11,422 nucleotides of DNA, from positions 1 through 11,422 of the forward strand of contig JAEZJB010000389.1 in the NCBI GenBank assembly GCA_023415845.1. Direction: 5' to 3'. The notes under the pieces are model-generated. The model worked only from the letters and a program-made list of their open reading frames with translations. It was not told where the DNA came from and made no database searches. Of the stretch, positions 1 through 5,793 are shown piece after piece; position 1 is the stretch's first letter, and each line of letters opens with the position of its first letter. Source of the DNA: Chloroflexota bacterium. GTDB taxonomy: Bacteria; Chloroflexota; Chloroflexia; Thermomicrobiales; UBA6265. A program made the translations under genes and the position numbers.

Positions 1-734
1 CCAACCGTGACCACGGCAGAGTCGATGGGATTCACGTTGCGGGAAACGATCGTCTGCAGCGCGGTAATCAGGTGCGCGCCCACCACGATCGGGTCGACCG
101 TGCGGTAGGGATGGGCGCCGTGTCCCCCGCGCCCCTGGATGGTGACCTTGAACCCATCGGCGGAGGCAAGTGCCGCTCCGTCTCGAATCGAGATCATCCC
201 CACCGGCAGGCTCTGATCCATGTGGAGTGCAAAAGCAGCATCGACGTGCGGGTCCTCAAGGACGCCCTCGGCAATCATGGCGTCGGCACCGCCCGGGCCG
301 CGTTCCTCCGAAGGCTGGAACAGGACCTTGACCGTGCCGCTGAACTGGTCACGGCGATCGATCAGCACCCGGCAGAGCCCGAGCAGGATGGCGGTGTGTG
401 CGTCGTGGCCGCAGGCGTGCATCTTGCCGTCGACTTTGGACCGGTATTCGACGTCGTTTTCTTCGAAGATGGGCAACGCATCCATGTCAGCCCGGACCAG
501 CACCACCCGGTTCGGTCCTTCACCGGTCCCTCGAATCAATCCGGTCACGCCGGTCACGCTGATTCCCGTGCGGATGTCCTCGACCCCTAGCGCCCGGAGC
601 CGGTCGATGACGAAGCTGGACGTGATGAACTCCTCACAGCCGAGCTCCGGGTTTTCATGCAGGTATCGCCGGTCGGCGATCATGCCGGGCAGCAATTCGT
701 CGATCTCATCGTGCAGGCGCGTCGTGGTCACCAT
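1..734 (-). CDS. M20 family amidohydrolase / metallopeptidase, N-terminal part (runs off left edge)
   Basis: A zinc-dependent amidohydrolase of the M20D type (relatives of hippurate hydrolase, N-acyl-amino-acid and IAA-amino-acid amidohydrolases), which cleaves amide bonds of N-acylated amino acids or similar compounds, probably in the cytoplasm. The first 244 codons are visible; family members are about 390-400 aa, so the C-terminal third is missing. Visible motifs: RADMDALPI (81-89); MHACGHDAHT (105-114), whose Cys108 and His110 are expected metal ligands; QPSEE (140-144), with the catalytic and metal-binding Glu pair; and His171, another expected ligand. GRGGHGAHP (201-209) marks the lid/dimerisation domain. 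No signal peptide is seen. The start at 734 has GGGGGTGAGG just upstream; in-frame ATGs at 752 and 749 and a GTG at 731 are alternatives. The class is firm, the substrate cannot be told. It is divergent from the 89-aa gene at 963. Confidence 0.93.
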   Translation of the reverse strand, partial: MVTTTRLHDEIDELLPGMIADRRYLHENPELGCEEFITSSFVIDRLRALGVEDIRTGISVTGVTGLIRGTGEGPNRVVLVRADMDALPIFEENDVEYRSKVDGKMHACGHDAHTAILLGLCRVLIDRRDQFSGTVKVLFQPSEERGPGGADAMIAEGVLEDPHVDAAFALHMDQSLPVGMISIRDGAALASADGFKVTIQGRGGHGAHPYRTVDPIVVGAHLITALQTIVSRNVNPIDSAVVTV

Positions 735-893
735 CTTCCTCACCCCCATCATGCTGGCCAACCGTGCGCCGGAGGCTGCCACATCCCATTGATCTGGCGG
801 GACGATACCAGACACGCGCCCGGTCGGCACCCGTGCCTGCGAGCGCACTGCACCATTCCGGACGGGGCTGTGGCTGGCAGCACGCTGATCCAT

Positions 894-908
894 CGTCCAG
901 ACTGGACG
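894..908. promoter_or_regulatory. 15-bp inverted repeat in divergent intergenic region
   Basis: CGTCCAG and CTGGACG form perfect 7-bp arms around a single central A. The dyad sits in the 228-bp divergent region between the M20 amidohydrolase (start 734, minus) and the 89-aa gene (start 963, plus), where an operator would be expected. No convincing -35/-10 pair was found beside it. Operator function is inference only. Confidence 0.25.
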
Positions 909-962
909 CACGATACGATCCACCGCCTGGCGCGCGTGGCCTGGTGAAGTCTGGAGAGCAGT

Positions 963-1232
963 ATGGTTTCGGAAGAAGAGGCGACGGAACTGGCCTGGGC
1001 CGCGATTCGGAAGTGCGGAGGCACCCGCTCGATCTACCGGAATCCGCGCCAGGCGTTCAGCGCCCAGTCACGACGCATGGTCGACATTGATGGCACAAGC
1101 GTGGAAATTCGCTACGGTGAAATCTCGACGCCCGCCGTCGCGACGGTCCACGGCTGGGTCTTCGAGATTCACGACGAGGATATCGAACTCCTGATCCGAC
1201 CGCCTCGCCCCCGGAAAACCCCTTCGGAGTAA
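963..1232 (+). CDS. Hypothetical protein, 89 aa
   Basis: I do not recognise this family. It encodes a small soluble protein with an acidic start (VSEEEATELAW), a basic middle (RNPRQAFSAQSRRM), a beta-rich centre (VDIDGTSVEIRYGEIS, then ATVHGWVFEIHDEDIELLI) and a basic, proline-rich tail. No membrane segment, signal peptide or cysteine cluster (one Cys) is present. It is judged real because GGAGAG (953-958) lies four bases before the ATG, third positions are G/C-rich like the neighbours, and the overlapping frames read as low-complexity shadows. Its stop is 13 bp from the end of the convergent gene at 1246, with no clear terminator between them. Function unknown. Confidence 0.62.
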   Translation: MVSEEEATELAWAAIRKCGGTRSIYRNPRQAFSAQSRRMVDIDGTSVEIRYGEISTPAVATVHGWVFEIHDEDIELLIRPPRPRKTPSE

Positions 1233-1245
1233 TCGCGACCGATCA

Positions 1246-1620
1246 CTACCCGGTTGGCGGCACATCATCTGGCTCGGGCGAAAGTCCTTTGACCCGAGCA
1301 TCCGCTGGCGCCTCGCCAATCGGCTCGATGTGCCAGACCACCTCATCGCCGCCATGCCACGACAGCTCGGTCAGAAACTCGGCCAGGTCGGCGGCCAGCA
1401 CGTAGTAGCTGTTCTCGTGCGGCGCGATGCGTTCGGTCTCTAAGCGCGTCACCACCCGGTATCCACGCGGGCGCGCCGCTTCAGCGTCGGCCAGAGGCTC
1501 TCCATGACGATAGTGATAGCGGCTTCCGCGGGTCACGCTGGCCCAATCGACGTTGGCCCAACCACTGCCATCTTCATTGTCCGGAATCCAGAACGCCGGG
1601 TTGTCGTGATTCTCCGCCAT
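1246..1620 (-). CDS. Hypothetical protein, 124 aa, last gene of the MerR/flavin-reductase unit
   Basis: Function not recognised. The protein is soluble, acidic and rich in Trp and Tyr. Its N-terminal third has spaced aromatic residues (AFWIPDNEDGSGWANVDW, 9-26), followed by SRYHYRHGEPL, a stretch resembling a strand plus helix (SYYVLAADLAEFLTELSW), then EVVWHIEPIG and a Pro/Glu/Asp-rich tail ending VPPTG. No membrane helix, signal peptide or cysteine is present. The ATG at 1620 shares its A with the stop of the upstream flavin-reductase gene (TGATG junction), and GGAGG lies seven bases before it, so translational coupling is likely. A TTG one codon earlier is a less likely start. Tight linkage suggests a role tied to the flavin-dependent protein or to the signal sensed by the MerR regulator; this is inference from position only. 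Confidence 0.72.
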   Translation of the reverse strand: MAENHDNPAFWIPDNEDGSGWANVDWASVTRGSRYHYRHGEPLADAEAARPRGYRVVTRLETERIAPHENSYYVLAADLAEFLTELSWHGGDEVVWHIEPIGEAPADARVKGLSPEPDDVPPTG

Positions 1621-2174
1621 CAACCTGCCTCCAGCCGTCGATAGCGTCCCTCGTAGCGCAGCAGTGGATCGTCGGTATCCTCACCCAGCGCGCCAGCCTC
1701 ACCACTAACCAGCACTAGGTGATGATCGCCCTGCGGGCTGATGGAAATGACGGATCCCACCAACCAGGCCAGCGCATTGGTGATGATCGGCAGTCCGGAA
1801 TGCAACTGGTGACCGATACCGGTGAGACGGCGGTCCGGCAATGGTGCCCGTCCAGCGAATCGCTCGGCCAGGAACTCGTGACTGGATTCCAGCACCGACA
1901 TCGAAAGCCTGGTGTTCGCGGCGAGCAGGGCGCCAAACTCACTGCCGGTCGCCACCGCGAGCGCGACGACGAGTGGAGTTTCACTGACCACCATGAACGA
2001 CGTCGCAGTGATACCGCGAAATCCTTCCTCACCGTCCGGCGCCACGACGATGACGATGCCGCTCGTCCACCGTCGGCGTAGCCCGTTCGCCAGCTGGTCG
2101 CTTCCCGATCGCCCCGCACCTCCTTCGCCACCGAACACGATGCCGCCACCGCTCCGGTTCATCCGGTCACTCAT
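1620..2174 (-). CDS. Flavin reductase-like FMN-binding domain protein, 184 aa
   Basis: A member of the flavin reductase-like (HpaC/FRP type) split-barrel family, which binds FMN or FAD and typically uses NAD(P)H to supply reduced flavin to a partner oxygenase; some members are stand-alone reductases. The flavin-binding core begins FRGITATSFMVVSETPLVVAL (52-72). It is followed by SVLESSHEFLAERFAG (93-108), the family GDH motif in GDHHLVLVSGEA (149-160), and the C-terminal PLLRYEGRYRRL (170-181), a form of the usual PLLYxxGxY ending. A Gly-rich, basic N-terminus (1-25) precedes the domain. The ATG at 2174 is chosen because it lies one base after the MerR gene's TGA and has AGGAG ten bases upstream; a longer reading to 2231 would overlap the MerR gene by 56 bp. 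No oxygenase partner is visible here, so the redox partner is unknown. Confidence 0.85.
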   Translation of the reverse strand: MSDRMNRSGGGIVFGGEGGAGRSGSDQLANGLRRRWTSGIVIVVAPDGEEGFRGITATSFMVVSETPLVVALAVATGSEFGALLAANTRLSMSVLESSHEFLAERFAGRAPLPDRRLTGIGHQLHSGLPIITNALAWLVGSVISISPQGDHHLVLVSGEAGALGEDTDDPLLRYEGRYRRLEAG

Positions 2175-2175
2175 T

Positions 2176-2658
2176 TCAGATCCGCTCCTCTCGGGCCAGA
2201 TCCTCCAGGACAGAGCGCGCATATTCCACAATCAGGTCGAATGCCTCGGCCTCCCGCATCGGGCGGGCACCGGTCGGGCGATCGCGCACCAGGATTTCCA
2301 GGTCTTCGTGCAGGCGGAAGTGGCGCCAGGTTTCGGCCCGTGGCTCGGTCTCGATGCGCAGGGCAATGGCGAGGTCTTCGGCGGAGAGTGTGTTGAGCCG
2401 TTCCTTGATTTCGCTCAGCGGCAACCTCGTCGCCTTCAGTTGTGCGATGTATCGGAGCCGAAGCAGGTGATCGGCGTCGTAGACCGCCGTCGGACCTCGT
2501 CCGTAGGCAGGCGGCAACAACCCCTCGGAGATGTAGTAGCGGATCGTCCGCGAGGTGACACCTGATTCCTTCTCCAGATCTTCCATTGTGTAGCGCACGG
2601 GCTGGGGCGCCTCATAGCGGCGCAAGCTGCCAGGTGGCAGCCGCCGGTCGTAAACCAT
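2176..2658 (-). CDS. MerR-family transcriptional regulator, 160 aa
   Basis: A DNA-binding regulator of the MerR family, first gene of a three-gene minus-strand unit that it probably controls. The N-terminal winged helix-turn-helix spans about 23-88: YTMEDLEKESGVTSRTIRYY (23-42), then EGLLPP, then GRGPTAVYDADHLLRLRYI (53-71), then LPLSEIKERL (79-88). This is the usual MerR order of helix-turn-helix, wing, and helices leading to a coiled coil. The rest (about 89-160) is short, charged and helical (EAFDLIVEYARSVLEDLAREE) with no cysteine, so a MerR-type metal-binding loop is unlikely and the effector is unknown. The start at 2658 is preceded by GGAGGAG ten bases upstream; Met25 is a possible shorter start. 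It is divergent from the small membrane protein gene at 2890, which may be a second target. Confidence 0.88.
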   Translation of the reverse strand: MVYDRRLPPGSLRRYEAPQPVRYTMEDLEKESGVTSRTIRYYISEGLLPPAYGRGPTAVYDADHLLRLRYIAQLKATRLPLSEIKERLNTLSAEDLAIALRIETEPRAETWRHFRLHEDLEILVRDRPTGARPMREAEAFDLIVEYARSVLEDLAREERI

Positions 2659-2728
2659 GCTCCTGATGCTCCTCCCTGGAATGGGTGACCGGTGAAGTTC
2701 CGAACAATAGGATACGTGCAAGTGCTTC

Positions 2729-2748
2729 CGTTCACGTCATCGTTCACG
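2729..2748. repeat. Tandem 8-bp direct repeat (CGTTCACG) upstream of the MerR gene
   Basis: CGTTCACG occurs at 2729-2736 and again at 2741-2748, a 12-bp period. It lies about 70 bp upstream of the MerR start, in the divergent 231-bp region. Repeated half-sites here could be a regulator binding site, but MerR proteins usually bind dyads, so the assignment is weak. Confidence 0.25.
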
Positions 2749-2756
2749 GATCACCA

Positions 2757-2786
2757 TTGAATCACCCAGTGGCCTCAGGCCAGAAT
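2757..2786 (+). promoter_or_regulatory. Possible promoter with a dyad in its spacer, reading toward the small membrane protein
   Basis: TTGAAT (2757-2762) and CAGAAT (2781-2786) are separated by 18 bp; each matches the sigma-70 consensus at four of six positions. The spacer and the first two bases of the -10 hold a perfect dyad, TGGCCT-C-AGGCCA (2770-2782). MerR-family activators typically bind a dyad inside a long spacer, and a MerR gene starts divergently at 2658, so this is a plausible operator-promoter. It would give a leader of about 95 nt before 2890. This is inference from a weak promoter match. Confidence 0.28.
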
Positions 2787-2889
2787 GAGAGAACACATGT
2801 GCCAGTCGGCAGGACATGCCTGACGCCGCCGGGATGGCACCAACTCCCCTGCATCTACCACGCACGTACCAAGGAATACCCGAATCCAC

Positions 2890-3087
2890 ATGGATGGCAT
2901 CACACTCGTCTGGTTTGGCATCGCAGGTGGAGCGCTGGTTTTTGCGCTGACGTTGCTCGTTCAACGATACATCCAGAAAGTGCCCCGCGCGGTGCAGGCG
3001 GGACCGTCATTCGCCATGTTCGCCGCAATCATGGTGCTTTTCGCCATCGGCGCCGCCATTGCCGGTTATGCCTCGATGGGTGGGTGA
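2890..3087 (+). CDS. Small two-helix membrane protein, 65 aa
   Basis: Function unknown. The protein is almost entirely two hydrophobic helices: about 5-24 (TLVWFGIAGGALVFALTLLV) and about 41-61 (FAMFAAIMVLFAIGAAIAGY), joined by a short basic, polar linker (QRYIQKVPRAVQAGPS). By the positive-inside rule the linker should face the cytoplasm, leaving both ends outside. It resembles neither SecG nor a toxin that I recognise. The ribosome-binding site is weak (AAGGAA 13 bases before the ATG), so the start is less certain than the reading frame, but codon usage matches the region and the two clean hydrophobic segments support a real gene. It stands alone on the plus strand, divergent from the MerR gene, with the 513-bp tkt control region behind it. 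Confidence 0.6.
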   Translation: MDGITLVWFGIAGGALVFALTLLVQRYIQKVPRAVQAGPSFAMFAAIMVLFAIGAAIAGYASMGG

Positions 3088-3163
3088 CCAGTCGCGCCTG
3101 CCGTTCGGAACGAGACTCGCCCCCTGCCGCTACACGGTCCGACTGGATCATTTCCACCAGTTT

Positions 3164-3179
3164 TCGCCAGAAATGGCGA
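3164..3179 (+). terminator. Tetraloop hairpin after the small membrane protein gene (weak terminator candidate)
   Basis: TCGCCA and TGGCGA form a perfect 6-bp stem closed by a GAAA (GNRA-type) loop. It is followed by GATTTGT, which is only a poor U-tract. It lies 77 bp after the stop at 3087 and could end or stabilise that transcript. The stem is short, so the terminator call is tentative. Confidence 0.3.
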
Positions 3180-3267
3180 GATTTGTGGCGCTCGATGCGT
3201 ACGAAGAACAAGGGGATGTCGCCCCTGATCCACTGAGGCGTCAGCGTCAGCGCGCGGGTTCTGCGAG

Positions 3268-3300
3268 CCCGGCTGGCAGGCAGCGCCCGGGACTGATTTT
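3268..3300 (+). terminator. GC-rich hairpin followed by TTTT (terminator candidate)
   Basis: CCCGG (3268-3272) pairs with CCGGG (3287-3291). Inside it CTG/CAG can extend the stem across an asymmetric loop. TTTT follows at 3297-3300. It would insulate the tkt control region from transcription arriving from the left. A neighbouring stem (CGGGTTC with GAGCCCG, 3-nt loop, one wobble, 3255-3271) overlaps it and may compete. The U-tract is short and five bases from the stem, so confidence is modest. Confidence 0.33.
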
Positions 3301-3306
3301 CTGCGT

Positions 3307-3335
3307 TTGTAACAAATGTCGCTTCCCTGAATATA
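3307..3335 (+). promoter_or_regulatory. Candidate upstream promoter of the tkt operon
   Basis: TTGTAA (3307-3312) and AATATA (3330-3335) are spaced by 17 bp in an AT-richer stretch; GAATAT at 3329 with a 16-bp spacer is an alternative -10. The -35 overlaps a small dyad, TTTGT-A-ACAAA (3306-3316). Transcription would start near 3342, placing the 17-bp dyad at 3375-3391 about 35 bp downstream, a position suited to repression by roadblock. Inferred from consensus matching only. Confidence 0.35.
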
Positions 3336-3374
3336 GCGCTGCCAAAACGCCCATGGAATCAACGAAATCGGAAT

Positions 3375-3391
3375 TCCTGCAAATTGCAGGA
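3375..3391. promoter_or_regulatory. Perfect 17-bp dyad, likely operator of the tkt operon
   Basis: TCCTGCAA and TTGCAGGA are perfect 8-bp arms around one central A. The dyad lies between the two candidate tkt promoters, 210 bp before the tkt start. An odd-length dyad of this size in a promoter region is typical of a dimeric repressor or activator site. The regulator is not identified; the nearby MerR gene is one candidate but has no proven link. Confidence 0.42.
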
Positions 3392-3463
3392 CCGATTTTG
3401 CACCATCCTCCCGTTCGGAGTCACCCCACGAGGCCATGACCAGGTCATTGGGTTGAACCAGCG

Positions 3464-3472
3464 TGGGATAAT
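3464..3472 (+). promoter_or_regulatory. Extended -10 promoter of the tkt operon
   Basis: TGG directly followed by GATAAT (3467-3472) makes an extended -10 element with five of six consensus bases. No good -35 lies 17 bp upstream (GTCATT), as is common for extended -10 promoters. Predicted start is near 3479, giving a leader of about 120 nt that includes a possible hairpin at 3486-3515 (CCGGTCGG against CCG-A-ACCGG). This is the best sequence-level promoter candidate in the region. Confidence 0.45.
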
Positions 3473-3600
3473 GGGGACATGCAAGCCGGTCGGTAGCTAC
3501 TCGTGTCCGAACCGGTCTCCAACGTGCGATTCAGGTCGTCAGGCCAAATCACGAAGGCGGAAATCCTGCCATTCGATTCACTCTCGCCAAGGAGGCGCTC

Positions 3601-5742
3601 GTGGCCATCGCCACTACTCCCGACACCTCGCTCGAAACGCTCGCCATCAATGCGATCCGCACCCTGTCGATCGATGCTGTCCAGGCAGCCAATTCCGGAC
3701 ACCCGGGCCTGCCGATGGGCGCGGCGCCCATGGCGTATGTGCTCTGGCAGGATTTCCTCAAGCACAATCCGCGCAACCCCGAGTGGTGCGATCGCGACCG
3801 GTTTGTCCTCTCCGCCGGTCACGGGTCCGCCCTGATCTACTCGCTGCTGCACCTCACAGGCTACGACCTCAGCATCGACGATTTGAAGGCATTCCGGCAG
3901 CTGGGTTCGCGTACCCCGGGACACCCGGAACGTGGCGACACCCCAGGCGTTGAAGTCACAACCGGACCGCTGGGGCAGGGCTTTGCGAACGGCGTTGGCC
4001 TGGCCATGGCCGAGCGCTTCCTGGCCGAAACCTTCAACCGGCCGGGCCACGACATCGTCGATCACTTCACCTACGGCATCGTCTCCGACGGTGACGTGAT
4101 GGAAGGCGTCGCCTTCGAAGCGGCCTCTATCGCTGGAAACCTGAAACTCGGCAAACTGGTTTACCTCTACGACCAGAACCACATCACGTTGGCGGCCAGC
4201 GCCAATGTCTCCTTCCGCGAAGACGTCCCGGCCCGGTTCGAGGCCCTCGGCTGGCACGTGCAGTCGATTGACGGGCAGGACCCGGAAGCCGTCCGCGCCG
4301 CAATCCAGGCCGCGAAGGACGAGACGGAGCGTCCGTCGCTCATCTGCGCCCGCACCACCATCGGCTACGGCTCCCCCAACAAGGCCGGCACCTTCGGAGT
4401 TCACGGCTCCCCGCTTGGTCCGGACGAAGTCAAGTTGACTAAGGAAAACCTGGGCTGGCCCACGGAGCCGGCGTTCTTCGTTCCCGAAGAGGTGACCGCC
4501 CACTTCCTGCAGTCACTCGACAAGGGCAATGAAGCCGAGGCTGCCTGGAACGAGCGATTCGCCGCCTACAAATCCGACTTCCCGGAGGAAGCTGCGGTCT
4601 TCGAGGGCGCCATCGCTGGCAACCTGCCCGCGGGCTGGGACGCCGACATTCCATCGTGGACGCCAGATGCGAAGCCGATGGCCACTCGCAAGGCATCCGG
4701 CGAGGTGATGAACGCCTTCTACAAGCGCTTGCCGACCTTCATCGGTGGTTCGGCCGACCTCAACCCGTCGACCAACACCGTGCTGAAGGGTGGTGGTGAT
4801 TTCGGCAATCCCTCCACGCTGGCCGAGGGTGAGCAGGGCCTGTCAGGGGGCGACTGGAACTACGCTGGCCGCAACATCCACTTCGGCATTCGCGAGAACG
4901 GAATGGGCTCGATCGTGAATGGCCTGGCGGCGCACGGCGGCATCATTCCCTTCGGCTCCACCTTCCTCGTCTTCTCCGACTATATGCGCCCGGCCGTGCG
5001 GCTTTCCGCACTGAGTCACCTCAAGTCGATCTGGGTCTTCACCCACGACTCGGTGGCCGTCGGCGAGGACGGACCGACGCACGAACCCGTCGAACACGTG
5101 ATGTCGTTGCGGCTCATCCCGAAGCTCACCACCATCCGCCCGGCTGATGGCAACGAGACGGCGGCGGCGTGGCGACATGCGATCGAGAGCGGCACCTCAA
5201 CGGCCCTGATCCTTTCTCGCCAGGATCTCTCGATCCTCGACCAATCGGGTGCCACCGGAGATGCTGCCCGGGGCGGCTACATCCTTGTTGATAGCGACGG
5301 CGCGCCAGACGTCGTGCTGCTTGCCACGGGCTCCGAGGTCGAACTCGCCGTCATGGCTCGTGAGCTCCTCTCGGAGTACGGAGTTGGCGCCCGGGTCGTT
5401 TCGCTGCCCAGCTGGGAAATCTTCGATGCCCAGGGTCCGGAGTGGGTGGCTACCGTCCTTGGTCCCGAGGGAACCCCTCGCGTGTCGATCGAGGCGGGAT
5501 CGACGCTGGGGTGGCAGAAGTACACCGGGGCGAATGGCGCCCAGGTCGGCATTGACACCTATGGCGCTTCCGGACCAGGCAAGGACGTACTGAAGCTTTA
5601 TGGTATGACCAGGGAGCACGTAGCGGCGACCGCTCTGCGCCTTCTGGGCCGGGATTCGGAGGCCAATGACCTGGACTCGGAATTCCTCGCCAGCCAGGAA
5701 ACCGCCGGCACCCAGCCCAGCGGCTCCGACGGGCACTCCTGA
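3601..5742 (+). CDS. tkt: Transketolase, 713 aa
   Basis: Thiamine-diphosphate enzyme that moves two-carbon units between ketose and aldose phosphates in the non-oxidative pentose phosphate pathway. The usual three-domain order is present. The ThDP (PP) domain carries SGHPG (32-36, His34), GHGS (73-76), GHPE (107-110), TGPLGQG (121-127), SDGDVMEG (162-169, Mg ligand Asp163) and YDQN (190-193, Asn193). The pyrimidine domain carries GIRENGMG with catalytic Glu432, HDS (482-484) and GEDGPTHEP (488-496), followed by a C-terminal domain. The length is slightly above the usual 660-700 aa because of a hydrophilic tail of about 30 residues ending SGSDGHS. The start is GTG at 3601 with a near-perfect AAGGAGG five bases upstream. 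First gene of the operon; the transaldolase starts 51 bp downstream. Identification is firm. Confidence 0.97.
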   Translation: MAIATTPDTSLETLAINAIRTLSIDAVQAANSGHPGLPMGAAPMAYVLWQDFLKHNPRNPEWCDRDRFVLSAGHGSALIYSLLHLTGYDLSIDDLKAFRQLGSRTPGHPERGDTPGVEVTTGPLGQGFANGVGLAMAERFLAETFNRPGHDIVDHFTYGIVSDGDVMEGVAFEAASIAGNLKLGKLVYLYDQNHITLAASANVSFREDVPARFEALGWHVQSIDGQDPEAVRAAIQAAKDETERPSLICARTTIGYGSPNKAGTFGVHGSPLGPDEVKLTKENLGWPTEPAFFVPEEVTAHFLQSLDKGNEAEAAWNERFAAYKSDFPEEAAVFEGAIAGNLPAGWDADIPSWTPDAKPMATRKASGEVMNAFYKRLPTFIGGSADLNPSTNTVLKGGGDFGNPSTLAEGEQGLSGGDWNYAGRNIHFGIRENGMGSIVNGLAAHGGIIPFGSTFLVFSDYMRPAVRLSALSHLKSIWVFTHDSVAVGEDGPTHEPVEHVMSLRLIPKLTTIRPADGNETAAAWRHAIESGTSTALILSRQDLSILDQSGATGDAARGGYILVDSDGAPDVVLLATGSEVELAVMARELLSEYGVGARVVSLPSWEIFDAQGPEWVATVLGPEGTPRVSIEAGSTLGWQKYTGANGAQVGIDTYGASGPGKDVLKLYGMTREHVAATALRLLGRDSEANDLDSEFLASQETAGTQPSGSDGHS

Positions 5743-5793
5743 TCTCCCTACCCCGATGCGGGCGTCCACGGCTCGCCGGAAAGGACCGACATC

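Larger units (their letters stand above)
3088..3600 (+). other. 513-bp non-coding stretch: control region upstream of the tkt operon
   Basis: No reading frame here looks like a protein: candidates on both strands are low-complexity and lack ribosome-binding sites. Its 3' half is noticeably richer in A and T than the flanks. It contains, in order, a tetraloop hairpin (3164-3179), a GC-rich hairpin followed by TTTT (3268-3300), a candidate promoter (3307-3335), a perfect 17-bp dyad (3375-3391), an extended -10 promoter (3464-3472), a leader hairpin (3486-3515) and the tkt ribosome-binding site (3589-3595). I see no riboswitch or small RNA that I can name. Confidence 0.6.

Noticed and set aside
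72..792. Overlapping plus-strand frames at the left edge
   Set aside because: The minus strand holds an M20 amidohydrolase with metal-binding motifs across the same bases; the plus frames are its antisense shadows.
1233..1245. Possible bidirectional terminator between the convergent genes ending at 1232 and 1246
   Set aside because: The gap is only 13 bp and no stable stem with a T-run is seen; only a 4-bp stem is possible nearby.
3066..3437. Minus-strand frame of 123 codons in the tkt upstream gap
   Set aside because: No ribosome-binding site, mixed composition and no motif; the region instead shows promoter-like and hairpin elements.
4084..4107. SDGDVMEG instead of the more familiar GDG-type start of the ThDP/Mg motif in transketolase
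   Set aside because: The Mg-binding Asp, the following Gly and the MEG residues are kept, and Ser at the first position is, to my knowledge, a common variant in transketolases of this type, so no loss of function is implied.
3445..4503. Long minus-strand reading frame of 352 codons
   Set aside because: It lies antisense to the control region and the 5' third of the clearly identified transketolase; its product is Gly/Arg/Val-rich without family motifs, as expected of an antisense shadow in high-GC coding DNA.
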